Assembly: GCF_050859505.1 (NCBI RefSeq)
Contig: NZ_CP193934.1
Span: forward strand, 1,116,001-1,180,000
Length of the DNA: 64,000 nucleotides
Reading direction: 5' to 3'
DNA from: Marinirhabdus sp050859505
GTDB taxonomy: Bacteria > Bacteroidota > Bacteroidia > Flavobacteriales > Flavobacteriaceae
In this document: in pieces, positions 25,280-33,330 of the stretch
Position numbering within the stretch: the stretch's first letter is position 1
Layout: the number at the start of each line of letters is the position of its first letter
Translations under genes and position numbers: made by a program
Notes under the pieces: model-generated
The model's input: the letters and a program-made list of their open reading frames with translations, nothing else
Database searches by the model: none
What the model was told of the DNA's origin: nothing

Positions 25280-26512
25280 ATGAAACTCGATTTAGAATTT
25301 ATACGATCGCAATTTCCCGCTTTTTCAGAACCTACGTTAAAGGGGTGGGCATTTTTTGAAAGTGCAGGTGGCTCTTATCCTTGCATACAAGTTATAAATA
25401 GGTTAACCGATTTTTATGTGAAAAACAAGGTGCAGCCCAACTATCCTTATCCAACTTCCATAGTAGCCGGAGAATTGATGGAGGCTTCTTATAAGAGAAT
25501 GGCTGACTACTTGAATGTTGAAGATTCAGAAATTCATTTTGGTCCATCCACAACGCAAAATGTTTATGTTTTGGCGAATGCTATGCGCCCAATGTGGAAG
25601 GATGGTGACGAAATCATTGTTTCTTGTCAGGATCATGAGGCCAATGCAGGCGCATGGAGAAAATTGGCAGAGCAAGGAATAAAAATTGTAGAATGGCATG
25701 TAGATTCAAAAACAGGATTGTTATGTATTGATGAATTAGAAAGTTTATTTTCTGAACGCACAAAGATGGTTGCTTTTCCACATTGTTCGAACGTAATAGG
25801 CCATTTGAACAATGTAAAAGAAATTAGCCAAATGGCTCATAAGCATGGGGCATTATCTGTGGTTGACGGAGTTGGTTACGCTCCACATGGTTTTCCGGAT
25901 TTAAAAGATCTGGGGATGGATATTTATCTTTTGTCATTGTACAAAACCTTTGGCCCTCATTTAGGGCTGATGTATGTAAATAAAGAGTTGATAGGAAAAA
26001 TGGAAAACCAAGCTCATTTTTTTAAGGATGGGATAACCAGGAGTATGTTAACACCAGCAGGACCCGATCATGCTCAAATTGCAGCTGCTAGTGGAATATT
26101 AGATTATTTTGATGCGGTTTATAAACATCATTTTGATGAAGAAGCAGCACCTGCTCAAAGAAACAAAGCGTTAAATAGACTATTTCAAGAGCATGAAATA
26201 TCCCTATTGGAGCCCTTGCTTTATTTTTTAAGATCTCGCGATGATATCCAAATAGTAGGCCCTGATAGTATAGAATTAAGGGTGGCAATAGTTTCAATTA
26301 TTCCTAAGGATAAAAACATTAAAAAGGTTTATGAATCCTTAACTGAACACAAATTGATGATAGGTATGGGCCATTTTAATGCGGTTCGTCCTCTTATGGA
26401 TTTAGAAATCCCAAGACAACCTGGAGTACTAAGAATTTCCTTTTTACATTATACCAGTAAAGAGGAAATGAATCAGTTGTTAGATGGGTTAAAAATCGCG
26501 CTTGACAACTAA
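25280..26512 (+). CDS. Class V aminotransferase-fold PLP enzyme (cysteine desulfurase-like)
   Basis: The 410-residue protein has the class V fold: FGPSTTQNVYVLANAM, CQDHEANAGAWRKLAEQG, PHCSNVIGHLNNVKEIS, the PLP Asp region VVDGVGYAPH and Schiff-base Lys in LLSLYKTFGPHLGLMYV. It lacks a clear SufS/IscS catalytic Cys loop, so an aminotransferase, kynureninase-like or lyase role is as likely as sulfur mobilisation. It is third in the LysR-linked operon, 67 bases after the SDR. Confidence 0.85.
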   Translation: MKLDLEFIRSQFPAFSEPTLKGWAFFESAGGSYPCIQVINRLTDFYVKNKVQPNYPYPTSIVAGELMEASYKRMADYLNVEDSEIHFGPSTTQNVYVLANAMRPMWKDGDEIIVSCQDHEANAGAWRKLAEQGIKIVEWHVDSKTGLLCIDELESLFSERTKMVAFPHCSNVIGHLNNVKEISQMAHKHGALSVVDGVGYAPHGFPDLKDLGMDIYLLSLYKTFGPHLGLMYVNKELIGKMENQAHFFKDGITRSMLTPAGPDHAQIAAASGILDYFDAVYKHHFDEEAAPAQRNKALNRLFQEHEISLLEPLLYFLRSRDDIQIVGPDSIELRVAIVSIIPKDKNIKKVYESLTEHKLMIGMGHFNAVRPLMDLEIPRQPGVLRISFLHYTSKEEMNQLLDGLKIALDN

Positions 26513-26566
26513 GATTTGAACTACAAGAAGCTATAGAAGCCTCATTATATTAATTCACATATCATT

Positions 26567-26884
26567 ATGCAAATTGAACTATCCAGTATTATCCCTAAAG
26601 AAATTATTCCAGGCTGTCACGCCAAACTTGTCCATACGCAACATATGAGTTTTGCATTCTGGGATATTGAAAAAGGAGCGATACTACCTGAACATCATCA
26701 TATGAATGAGCAAGTAATGCAAGTAATAGAAGGTGAATTTGAGCTAACCCTACATAAAACCACCAAAATATATAATCCGGGGTCACTTGTCATAATTCCC
26801 CCTAACGAACCGCATTGTGGAAAGGCCATCACTTCTTGTAAAATACTGGACGTTTTTAGCCCGGCAAGAGATGATTTTTATTAA
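26567..26884 (+). CDS. Small cupin protein
   Basis: The 105-residue single-domain cupin has motif 1 PEHHHMNEQVMQVIEGEFEL (two His plus Glu metal ligands) and motif 2 PNEPHCGKAI with the third His. It binds a metal and often acts as isomerase, dioxygenase or sensor. It is last in the epoxide hydrolase operon. Confidence 0.88.
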   Translation: MQIELSSIIPKEIIPGCHAKLVHTQHMSFAFWDIEKGAILPEHHHMNEQVMQVIEGEFELTLHKTTKIYNPGSLVIIPPNEPHCGKAITSCKILDVFSPARDDFY

Positions 26885-26920
26885 AAGCTATAAAAAAGGT
26901 TTTTTATTAAACTGGAGCTA

Positions 26921-27232
26921 AATAAAGAAAATAATCTAGTCAATCGAAAAATCTATCTTTTCAGGTTAATGAGACAAACTAAAAGCTATTAAAGCGTGAG
27001 CTATTTCACCGGTAAATTATCTTGGTAAAGCAGACAAATCAACAGATATTTTAATAAGATATTCAGGCTTTCACTAAAAAGCTATTGTAACATAATACGA
27101 TGTTGGGAATCATTCCAAGATATAAAAAAATAAACCAACTACACTCCAAAAAACCTATCAAGTAACGAAAACGACCGATTTTTACAAATTTCTATCATAC
27201 CTAGTAAGTAACTTTGTGATATTATTAACCTT
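26921..27232 (+). pseudogene. Degraded second copy of the AraC gene 3' end
   Basis: This stretch aligns with 7334-7700, including AAAGAAAATAATCT, CTTTCA(T/C)TAAAAAGCTATTGTAA and the ending CGACCGATTTTTACAAATTT, and extends a few bases past the AraC stop. It has several stops and lacks about 50 bases of the second helix-turn-helix. It fills most of the 462-base gap after the cupin gene; the rest (27233-27346) is AT-rich spacer with a small GGAAGCG-AAAA-CGCTTTC hairpin. Confidence 0.8.
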
Positions 27233-27346
27233 AGCCGAACAAGTTGAAAGTAATTAAAAATAATCTGTAACATATTGGCAACTCTTGTATCTAAATGAAA
27301 AGGAAGCGAAAACGCTTTCATATTAGATCTAACTTAACAAAAACTT

Positions 27347-28072
27347 ATGAAAAATATTCTCTTAACATTCATTTCAGTATTTATCTCTCTGAATTCAATC
27401 GCACAAGATTCTATAATCACTCCATTAAACAATTCCTTTGATTCAGAATTAATAAAAAATGAGAATTATGAAATGAATTGGTTTATGGAAATGGACTCCT
27501 CCAAAATGGAAATAGGAAAAATTAAAACAGAGATAAAAAGAATTAAAAATAACGTTTTAATAATTACCACTGTTAAAATGAGTCAAGCTCAAACAAAATG
27601 GGTTGACACTACTCTTGCTCATATCAATAATCTTAAACCTATTTACCATTCTTCTTATAATCAGCAAAGAGATATGGTTCTTAATTTTGATGAAAAAGTA
27701 ACAGGTTATTATTTTGACAAAAAGACAAATACTAAAAACGAAATATCTGAAACTACTTCAGGCAGCTATTTCGATAGCAATATGTATCCGCAATTGATAA
27801 GATGGTTGCCATTAAATAAGGGATACCACAGTGCTATCTCTATTTTTGATTATAACCCAAAAGCTAAAACCGGAGTAATAAAAGCATTTATTAAGAATAT
27901 TGAAAAAGGTAAATTGCCCGGGAATAGCGATGTATGGATAGTGACAGTAACTGATGACATTTCAGATAACAAAGCTATTATGACATTTTATATTGACAGT
28001 AAAACTAGGCAAATAATTAGACAAGAAGTGGATATACAGGGACGGAAAATGGTCATGGAATTAATTAATTGA
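27347..28072 (+). CDS. Exported protein of unknown function (DUF3108-like)
   Basis: The 241-residue protein has a signal peptide (KNILLTFISVFISLNSIAQ). The body is predicted beta-rich, with YEMNWFMEMDSSKMEIGK, WVDTTLAHINNLKPIYHSSY and a C-terminal IVTVTDDISDNKAIMTFYIDSKTRQIIRQEVDIQG. This resembles DUF3108-type periplasmic beta-sheet proteins; the resemblance is weak. No catalytic motif is seen. Confidence 0.55.
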   Translation: MKNILLTFISVFISLNSIAQDSIITPLNNSFDSELIKNENYEMNWFMEMDSSKMEIGKIKTEIKRIKNNVLIITTVKMSQAQTKWVDTTLAHINNLKPIYHSSYNQQRDMVLNFDEKVTGYYFDKKTNTKNEISETTSGSYFDSNMYPQLIRWLPLNKGYHSAISIFDYNPKAKTGVIKAFIKNIEKGKLPGNSDVWIVTVTDDISDNKAIMTFYIDSKTRQIIRQEVDIQGRKMVMELIN

Positions 28073-28173
28073 TACTGACAGGACAATAATTACAAAAACG
28101 TACAGTGTAATTCACTTCCCAATTTCAAAATCCAAAAGAAAAGGTATTAACTTCTTTTGACTTTCTGATTATT

Positions 28174-28431
28174 ATGAATGATGAAGAGAATTTTAGAGGC
28201 TGTAGCTTTTTGAACATTCTTTCAGAAATATCTAAAGACCAAGAAGAAATATTAACAATTATTCAAAATCACAAAAATGATTTAAGAAACTTCTTTAGAG
28301 AGCAAATTCAAGATGAATTATTATCAACTCATATTTATCTACTCTTTGAAAGTTCTATCATAGAAAGTCAAGTATTTAAATCAAACGAATTAATTGAAAA
28401 ATCAAAAAGGATAACAGAAAATTTAATATAA
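28174..28431 (+). pseudogene. TetR regulator, C-terminal ligand domain only
   Basis: The 85-residue frame begins MNDEENFRGCSFLNILSEIS and ends with helices LLSTHIYLLFESSIIESQVF. This is the C-terminal part of TetR/AcrR regulators, where RGCxFLN and the ESSIIESQ helix are usual. The N-terminal helix-turn-helix (about 100 residues) is absent and the 101 bases upstream do not encode it. It is either a remnant or a stand-alone ligand/dimer domain. Confidence 0.6.
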
Positions 28432-28469
28432 ATATTTAAATTATGGAACAAAAAAATCCGCATATAGAA

Positions 28470-29669
28470 ATGAAAAAAATAATTGTTGTTTTAATCTTAA
28501 ATATTCTTGTTAGCACTATTTATTGTCAGACAAATGACTCTGCCTCAATAAAATTAACTGAAGAACTTGAAAAAATATACGCAAGAGAATATATTAATGG
28601 CTTCTCTGTAGCTATTGTAAATCAAGATAGCATTCTATATCAAAAAGGGTTTGGATATTCTGACATTAAAGCAAACAAGAAATACACTAATAATACAGTT
28701 CAAAACATCGCTTCTATTTCCAAAACTTTTATTGGTATTGCATTACTTAAAGCTCAAGAACTTGGAAAACTTAACTTAGACGACCCTATAAATCAATACT
28801 TGTTGTTCGATGTAAGTAATCCACATTTCCCTAATGAACAAATTACAATACGACAATTAGCAACACACACATCGAGTATTAAAGATCCTTCTAGATATGA
28901 GAAGAATGGATATATTTTAAAAGAAAAAGAAAATAAGGGAGCTAAAGTTAATAGCAATTTTCGTTCACCTAATGAAAAAATGGATCTCGATGAATTTTTA
29001 AAAAATATTTTAAGTGAAGAAGGAAAATGGTACAAGAAAAATAATTTTTTAAAGAAAAAACCCGGAGCAATATATGAGTATTCAAATGTTGCCGCAGGAT
29101 TGGCCGCCTTAATAATAGAAAAAGCTACAGATCAATCATTCAGCAAATTTACCAATGAATATATTCTTAAACCTTTAGGAATGTTTGATACCGGTTGGTC
29201 TTTTTCTGAAGTAGATTTCTCAAAACATTCTAAACTATATCAAAACAATGAAACTGAATTAGCTTTTTATCAATTGGTTAATTATCCTGATGGCGGCTTA
29301 ATTACATCTTCTACAGATTTAGGGAAATACTTAACTGAACTAATTGCAGGTTATAATAGTAGTGGAAACATATTAAATAATCATAGCTATAAAGAGCTAT
29401 TTAAACCACAATTGTCTGATATAAATTATACAGAAAGAAATAAAAGCACTTATAATGATGAATACAATATGGGTATTTTTATGGGAATATCTGCTCACGG
29501 ACAAATAGGTCATACTGGTGGTGATCCTGGAGTTGCAACATATATGTTTTTCAATTCTGAAACTAAAATAGGAAAACTTTTAATTGTGAATACCGACCTC
29601 AAAAAAGAAGGAATAAAGGAATTTATAGACATCTGGAGAAAATTAGAAGAGTACGAAACTAAATTATAA
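28470..29669 (+). CDS. Exported serine hydrolase, class C beta-lactamase fold
   Basis: From the ATG at 28470 the protein has 399 residues and begins with a clean signal peptide (MKKIIVVLILNILVSTIYCQ); an upstream ATG at 28443 would add nine polar residues. Motifs are SISK in IASISKTFIGIAL (SxxK), YSN in IYEYSNVAAG (YxN) and HTGG near the end (HxG). It is a periplasmic esterase or peptidase. It resembles the gene at 13228 in fold, but the two are not close copies. Confidence 0.88.
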   Translation: MKKIIVVLILNILVSTIYCQTNDSASIKLTEELEKIYAREYINGFSVAIVNQDSILYQKGFGYSDIKANKKYTNNTVQNIASISKTFIGIALLKAQELGKLNLDDPINQYLLFDVSNPHFPNEQITIRQLATHTSSIKDPSRYEKNGYILKEKENKGAKVNSNFRSPNEKMDLDEFLKNILSEEGKWYKKNNFLKKKPGAIYEYSNVAAGLAALIIEKATDQSFSKFTNEYILKPLGMFDTGWSFSEVDFSKHSKLYQNNETELAFYQLVNYPDGGLITSSTDLGKYLTELIAGYNSSGNILNNHSYKELFKPQLSDINYTERNKSTYNDEYNMGIFMGISAHGQIGHTGGDPGVATYMFFNSETKIGKLLIVNTDLKKEGIKEFIDIWRKLEEYETKL

Positions 29670-29680
29670 GCCAGCTGGTA

Positions 29681-29767
29681 ACAAGGGCTATAATTAAGAC
29701 GGGTTTTAGTGCTTAATCGAAGGCTCACAACTTTTAATACCCGTACTCACCATAGCCTAAACCTTGT
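29681..29767. repeat. Bulged imperfect palindrome at a gene junction
   Basis: Nested arms pair across 87 bases: ACAAGG (29681-29686) with CCTTGT (29762-29767), GCTAT (29687-29691) with ATAGC (29752-29756, five-base bulge), and ACGGGTTTT (29699-29707) with AATACCCGT (29736-29744, one mismatch). The right end is 18 bases before the next gene. The long bulged stem recalls recombination sites more than terminators. Confidence 0.55.
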
Positions 29768-29785
29768 AAAAATGAAAACACTAAA

Positions 29786-30604
29786 ATGCAATTTTTAAAC
29801 GAAGAAATTCCAAACAATATACCTTTGGAGTTTAAACAAAATATAGTTCCTAAAAATAAAATTATCCATAAGGGAATATTTAGTCCTGACTTAAAAGAAT
29901 ATTATTATACGATTTCAGATAACGACTTTAAGAATTTTGAAGTTTTCGCAGTAAAAAACACTAATGGAATTTGGTCTAACCCAAAGAAAGCATTTTTTAG
30001 TAATACGTATAATGAACACGGAATGAGTTTTTCACCCGATGGAACTTCTATCTATTTTAGTTCTACCAGACCAACTAATGTTGAAGGTGTTTCTGAAACT
30101 TGGCATATCTGGAAGTCTGACAAAGTTAATGGAGCATGGAAAGAGCCCATTTTTGTAGATATACCTAACTTGAGAAATAAATTAGTTTCTCATCCTACAA
30201 TTACCAATTCTGGAACCTTGTATTTTCATACAAGCAATTTGGATTATAGCGAAATGGATATTTATCAATCAAAAGAAGTGAAGGGAAAGTTTGAAGATGC
30301 ACAAAAAACTTCAATTTCAATGAATATTGAAATTGGTAAATGCACACCATTTGTTTCACCAAAAGAAGACTACTTAATTTTTGCTTCAATTGGAAACGAA
30401 TTGGACTTAATGATTAGTTATACTAATGGAAAAGGCGGATGGATACATACAAGAAAACTAAACGATAAAATCAATAATAAAGGACAAGGGAATCCATATG
30501 TAACACCTAATAATAAATTTCTTTTTTTTACGACTGGCGAACATTTAGATAAAGAATGGAAGGTTAAATGGGTTCATATAGAATCTGAAATAAACAATAA
30601 CTAA
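29786..30604 (+). CDS. TolB/PD40-type beta-propeller protein, apparently without its signal peptide
   Basis: The 272-residue protein has about five PD40-type blades: GIFSPDLKEYYYTISD, GMSFSPDGTSIYFSSTRP, SHPTITNSGTLYFHTSN, CTPFVSPKEDYLIFAS and NPYVTPNNKFLFFTTGE. Relatives are exported, but this frame has no signal peptide. A short frame just upstream (MKTLKCNF, 29772-29798) looks like the start of a lost leader. The gene may be truncated or newly joined to the junction repeat. Confidence 0.75.
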   Translation: MQFLNEEIPNNIPLEFKQNIVPKNKIIHKGIFSPDLKEYYYTISDNDFKNFEVFAVKNTNGIWSNPKKAFFSNTYNEHGMSFSPDGTSIYFSSTRPTNVEGVSETWHIWKSDKVNGAWKEPIFVDIPNLRNKLVSHPTITNSGTLYFHTSNLDYSEMDIYQSKEVKGKFEDAQKTSISMNIEIGKCTPFVSPKEDYLIFASIGNELDLMISYTNGKGGWIHTRKLNDKINNKGQGNPYVTPNNKFLFFTTGEHLDKEWKVKWVHIESEINNN

Positions 30605-30723
30605 TGGCAACTTCGTATAAGGATACTGAGCGCTTTATAGCTGAACTCAAAGTTTAGGTAAAATTGAAAAATAGCAGCTATTTTTCCCTTACAACAGTTA
30701 TAAATGAACCGCTGCAAGCCATT
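30603..30723. repeat. Junction element with terminal inverted hexamers
   Basis: AATGGC (30603-30608) and GCCATT (30718-30723) are inverted over 121 bases, with an internal AAAAATAG-CAG-CTATTTTT hairpin at 30668-30686. It overlaps the stop of the propeller gene and the TTG start of the GNAT gene, so it spans the whole junction. Evidence is weaker than for the other repeats. Confidence 0.35.
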
Positions 30724-31193
30724 TGAAAACCGAAATTAAATTGGAAATTATTGAAATACACAAAAATGAATATATGATTTCAACCAACAAAAAAAAGTTG
30801 GACGTTTCATTAATTCATAATTTTTTGACATACGAATCGGGTTGGAGTGACGGAATTTCGTTTGAAAAAGTGGAAAAATCTATTCATAATTCTTTGAATT
30901 TTGGAATGTATTTTGAAAATAAACAAATAGGATACGCAAAAGTTATTTCCGATTATTCTACGATCGCATATTTGGGCGATATTTTTATTTTGAAGGAATA
31001 TCGAGGATTTGGATTAAGCACATGGCTTATGAACGTAATTATGGAACATAAAGAATTACAAGACTTAAAACGTTGGATTTTAGTAACAAGTACAGCGGAA
31101 TGGCTTTATGATAAATATGGGTTTACAAAACTGCCAAAGCCTGAAATTTATATGGAAAAATTCAATCCGAATGTTTATCGAGATGAACAATAA
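30723..31193 (+). CDS. GNAT N-acetyltransferase
   Basis: The 156-residue protein has the GNAT core GYAKVISDYSTIAYLGDIFILKEYRGFGLSTWLMNVIMEH, listed here by its key parts: strand 4, then the acetyl-CoA loop YRGFGLS, and the C-terminal WLYDKYGFTKLP. It starts with TTG at 30723; the ATG at 30774 (MISTNKKKLD) is a plausible alternative and would give 139 residues. The substrate is unknown. Confidence 0.88.
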   Translation: MKTEIKLEIIEIHKNEYMISTNKKKLDVSLIHNFLTYESGWSDGISFEKVEKSIHNSLNFGMYFENKQIGYAKVISDYSTIAYLGDIFILKEYRGFGLSTWLMNVIMEHKELQDLKRWILVTSTAEWLYDKYGFTKLPKPEIYMEKFNPNVYRDEQ

Positions 31194-31276
31194 ACGGATG
31201 CTGGCAACATATAACCAGTTACAATTTTGCATTTAAATAAAGACAGTTGGAAGTGATCATAAGTTAAAATGAAAAA

Positions 31277-31846
31277 ATGTATCAACAATTAGAACAATTC
31301 CTTAGGGATAATTCAAGTTTTAGTAGTGAATCAATTCAAAATGTCACATCACATTTTAAACCGCTAAAAACAAAACGCAATGAAATCTTGTGTTCCGTTG
31401 GGCAAGTTTGTAAAAACTTTTACTTTATAAATAAAGGCTGTCTTAGAATGTATGAAATTGACACTAAAGGGAATGAAGCTACAGCTTATTTTGCCTTGGA
31501 AGATCAAATTATCTCGGCCATTACCAGTTTTGTTTTGCAGCAACCATCGAGAGATTTCTTAGTTTCTTTTGAACCTTCAGATTTGCTTGTTATAAGTAGG
31601 GATAGTTTTTTTAAACTTGTTGAAACCGTTCCTGAATTTAGAGAGGTCTACAGTAAATTCATGGAGTTTTCTTTTATTCACTCTCAAATGCGGATTTATA
31701 GTTTTTTAGGAATGGAAGGTATTGATAAATTACGTTGGGTTATGGAGCATGAACCTAAATTGTTAACCAGAATTTCAAGCAAAGCTGTGGCCTCATATTT
31801 AGGCATGACAAACTCTACACTTAGTAAATTACGCGCACAACTTTAA
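31277..31846 (+). CDS. Crp/Fnr family regulator next to a set of class II operators
   Basis: The 189-residue protein has a cNMP-type barrel (about 20-115: KTKRNEILCSVGQVCKNFYF, GCLRMYEIDTKGNEATAYF) and a compact C-terminal helix-turn-helix (ISSKAVASYLGMTNSTLSKLRAQL). Immediately downstream are an EamA remnant, tautomerase, AhpD-like and DJ-1-like genes whose three promoters share one palindrome. It is the obvious candidate activator of all three. Confidence 0.92.
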   Translation: MYQQLEQFLRDNSSFSSESIQNVTSHFKPLKTKRNEILCSVGQVCKNFYFINKGCLRMYEIDTKGNEATAYFALEDQIISAITSFVLQQPSRDFLVSFEPSDLLVISRDSFFKLVETVPEFREVYSKFMEFSFIHSQMRIYSFLGMEGIDKLRWVMEHEPKLLTRISSKAVASYLGMTNSTLSKLRAQL

Positions 31847-31872
31847 AAAATTTATACTGCATTAATGAAATC

Positions 31873-31917
31873 GGTGTTATAAGACAATTTCTATTTTTTC
31901 GATTCTTCTCAGCTTTG
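31873..31917 (+). promoter_or_regulatory. Class II operator A (EamA promoter)
   Basis: GGTGTTATAAGACAAT (31873-31888) is followed after exactly 24 bases by CTTTG (31913-31917). It differs at three positions from operators B and C. The promoter reads into the truncated EamA gene. Confidence 0.6.
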
Positions 31918-31949
31918 ACGTATTAGTAAAATCTTCAATTTTATAATAC

Positions 31950-32201
31950 GTGAAGGCCAACATTTATTTCATAATTGCTGCGATGTTCTTTGGACTGAAT
32001 TTTCATCTTTCTAAAATTGTGTTGGCAGACATCAGCTTTATTGAAGCCATTGCTTGGCGCTTTACCCTAGCTAGCGTAACCCTGTTTTTATTGGCGTATA
32101 AAAACTTAAAATCTTTACGTTTCAATCGTTCAAATATTAAAGATGGATTTCTTGTTGGAGGGGTAGGGTCATTAGGATTTAATTTATTTTCATTTCATTA
32201 A
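31950..32201 (+). pseudogene. EamA/DMT transporter, first 83 residues only
   Basis: A GTG start opens a frame with three hydrophobic helices: YFIIAAMFFGLNFHLSKIVL, FIEAIAWRFTLASVTLFLLA and LVGGVGSLGFNLFSFH. This is the beginning of an EamA transporter, normally about 290 residues. The frame stops five bases before operator B, so a deletion joined the gene to the next promoter. Its own promoter and operator are intact. Confidence 0.85.
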
Positions 32202-32205
32202 AAAC

Positions 32206-32250
32206 GTTGTTATATGACAACTTTTAAATTTCGAATCGGTGGCACCTTTG
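32206..32250 (+). promoter_or_regulatory. Class II operator B (tautomerase-AhpD promoter)
   Basis: GTTGTTATATGACAAC (32206-32221) is followed after exactly 24 bases by CTTTG (32246-32250), part of CACCTTTG. The 16-mer is identical to operator C. Confidence 0.72.
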
Positions 32251-32297
32251 TAGTGTTGATGAGCACTAAAGCTCACAATTTTTAAAACATATATAAT

Positions 32298-32714
32298 ATG
32301 CCACTTACGTTAACAATAACAGAAGGAGTTTTCCCTTCAGAAAAAGTAAAGGAAGCCGTAGTTCAAATTACAAACTCCTTTTTAAAAAACCATGGTTTAA
32401 CTGGTAATGCAGTTATGACACCAAACATCACAGCCAACGTACATATTGTACCAAAAGGATTCTCTTTTTCTGGTGGAGAAGAGTTTGTAGGTGCATGGGC
32501 CGAATGGAAAGTCCCTTCGTTTGCACTCGCAGATCAAGCAGTTATTAAACAACATTTTGCTGAGGTTACCGAAATTATTTACAAATTATCTGGAGGGCGA
32601 CAACCTAAAGATAATATCTACGTGAATGTGGTACATGCCGTAGATGGTGGATGGAACCTTGACGGAAAAGCAATGAATAATGAAGCATTAGGAGCAGCAA
32701 TTTCTAAAGGGTAA
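32298..32714 (+). CDS. Tautomerase-superfamily protein
   Basis: The 138-residue protein starts MPLTLTITEGVFPSEKV; removal of Met would expose the catalytic N-terminal Pro of 4-oxalocrotonate tautomerases. It spans two beta-alpha-beta units, the second around NIYVNVVHAVDGGWNLDGKA. It would act on enol/keto pairs of unsaturated acids. It is driven from operator B and precedes the AhpD-like gene by 63 bases. Confidence 0.82.
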   Translation: MPLTLTITEGVFPSEKVKEAVVQITNSFLKNHGLTGNAVMTPNITANVHIVPKGFSFSGGEEFVGAWAEWKVPSFALADQAVIKQHFAEVTEIIYKLSGGRQPKDNIYVNVVHAVDGGWNLDGKAMNNEALGAAISKG

Positions 32715-32777
32715 TAAGTAACAGGCTTAACTACTTCGACCATCTGTTGAAGTAGTTGTTTAGACACTAATGGGAAC

Positions 32778-33143
32778 ATGAATGCTACCTTGGAAATGCG
32801 TCATTTGGAATTTGTTCGACTTAGAATTGGCTACCTAAATAATTGTAACTATTCTATTAGCCTTCACTTAAACGAACTTAAAAATTTTGGAGAGACTGAT
32901 GTAAGACTATCCTTAGTTTCTGTATGGAATCTTGTTCCAGATTTTTCAGAAAAAGAGCGCGCACTATTTGCTTTGACAGATTATATTCTTTGCTCAGATA
33001 CTAGTAAAAATTATGAGCAGGTTTATGTGATTTTAAAATCACATTTTAGCAAACAGCAAATTTCAGCTTTAACACAGGCCATTGAGCAAATAGACCTATG
33101 GACACGCTCCTTAAAACACTCAGAAACCTTGAGCATTTTCTAA
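32778..33143 (+). CDS. AhpD/carboxymuconolactone decarboxylase-like protein with CxxS site
   Basis: The 121-residue helical protein resembles AhpD/CMD: RLRIGYLNNCNYSISLHLNEL corresponds to the active-site helix CxxCxxxH. Here it reads C23-x-x-S26-x3-H30, so the second Cys is replaced by Ser. The N-terminal helix seen in most relatives is also missing. Peroxidase activity by a disulfide cycle is therefore doubtful; a decarboxylase, sensor or monothiol role is possible. It follows the tautomerase. Confidence 0.75.
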   Translation: MNATLEMRHLEFVRLRIGYLNNCNYSISLHLNELKNFGETDVRLSLVSVWNLVPDFSEKERALFALTDYILCSDTSKNYEQVYVILKSHFSKQQISALTQAIEQIDLWTRSLKHSETLSIF

Positions 33144-33162
33144 AAAACTTCAAACTGAAAAC

Positions 33163-33207
33163 GTTGTTATATGACAACTTTTAGACCTTAAAGTAACCTC
33201 AACTTTG
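33163..33207 (+). promoter_or_regulatory. Class II operator C (DJ-1-like promoter)
   Basis: GTTGTTATATGACAAC (33163-33178) is followed after exactly 24 bases by CTTTG (33203-33207). The palindrome and the flanking AAAAC match operator B, but the downstream spacer differs, so the spacing seems conserved for function. A 5' UTR of about 115 bases follows. Confidence 0.72.
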
Positions 33208-33330
33208 CATCAGTGAACGTTTAATGTAGCGAGTGCTTCATTACTGGGTAGAAGAATAAAGTCTGCTTACAACGCTTAACTGCCACATATATGAACATCA
33301 AAGCACCGATGGTCATTAATAAAAATAACC

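Noticed and set aside
25280..26512. SufS cysteine desulfurase
   Set aside because: The fold fits, but no convincing catalytic Cys loop or SufE/SufBCD neighbour is seen, so only the superfamily is claimed.
15531..31193. Integron array with attC sites
   Set aside because: The junction repeats are attC-like in outline only. They lack consistent GTTRRRY ends and no integron integrase is in the window, so they are reported as unnamed repeats.
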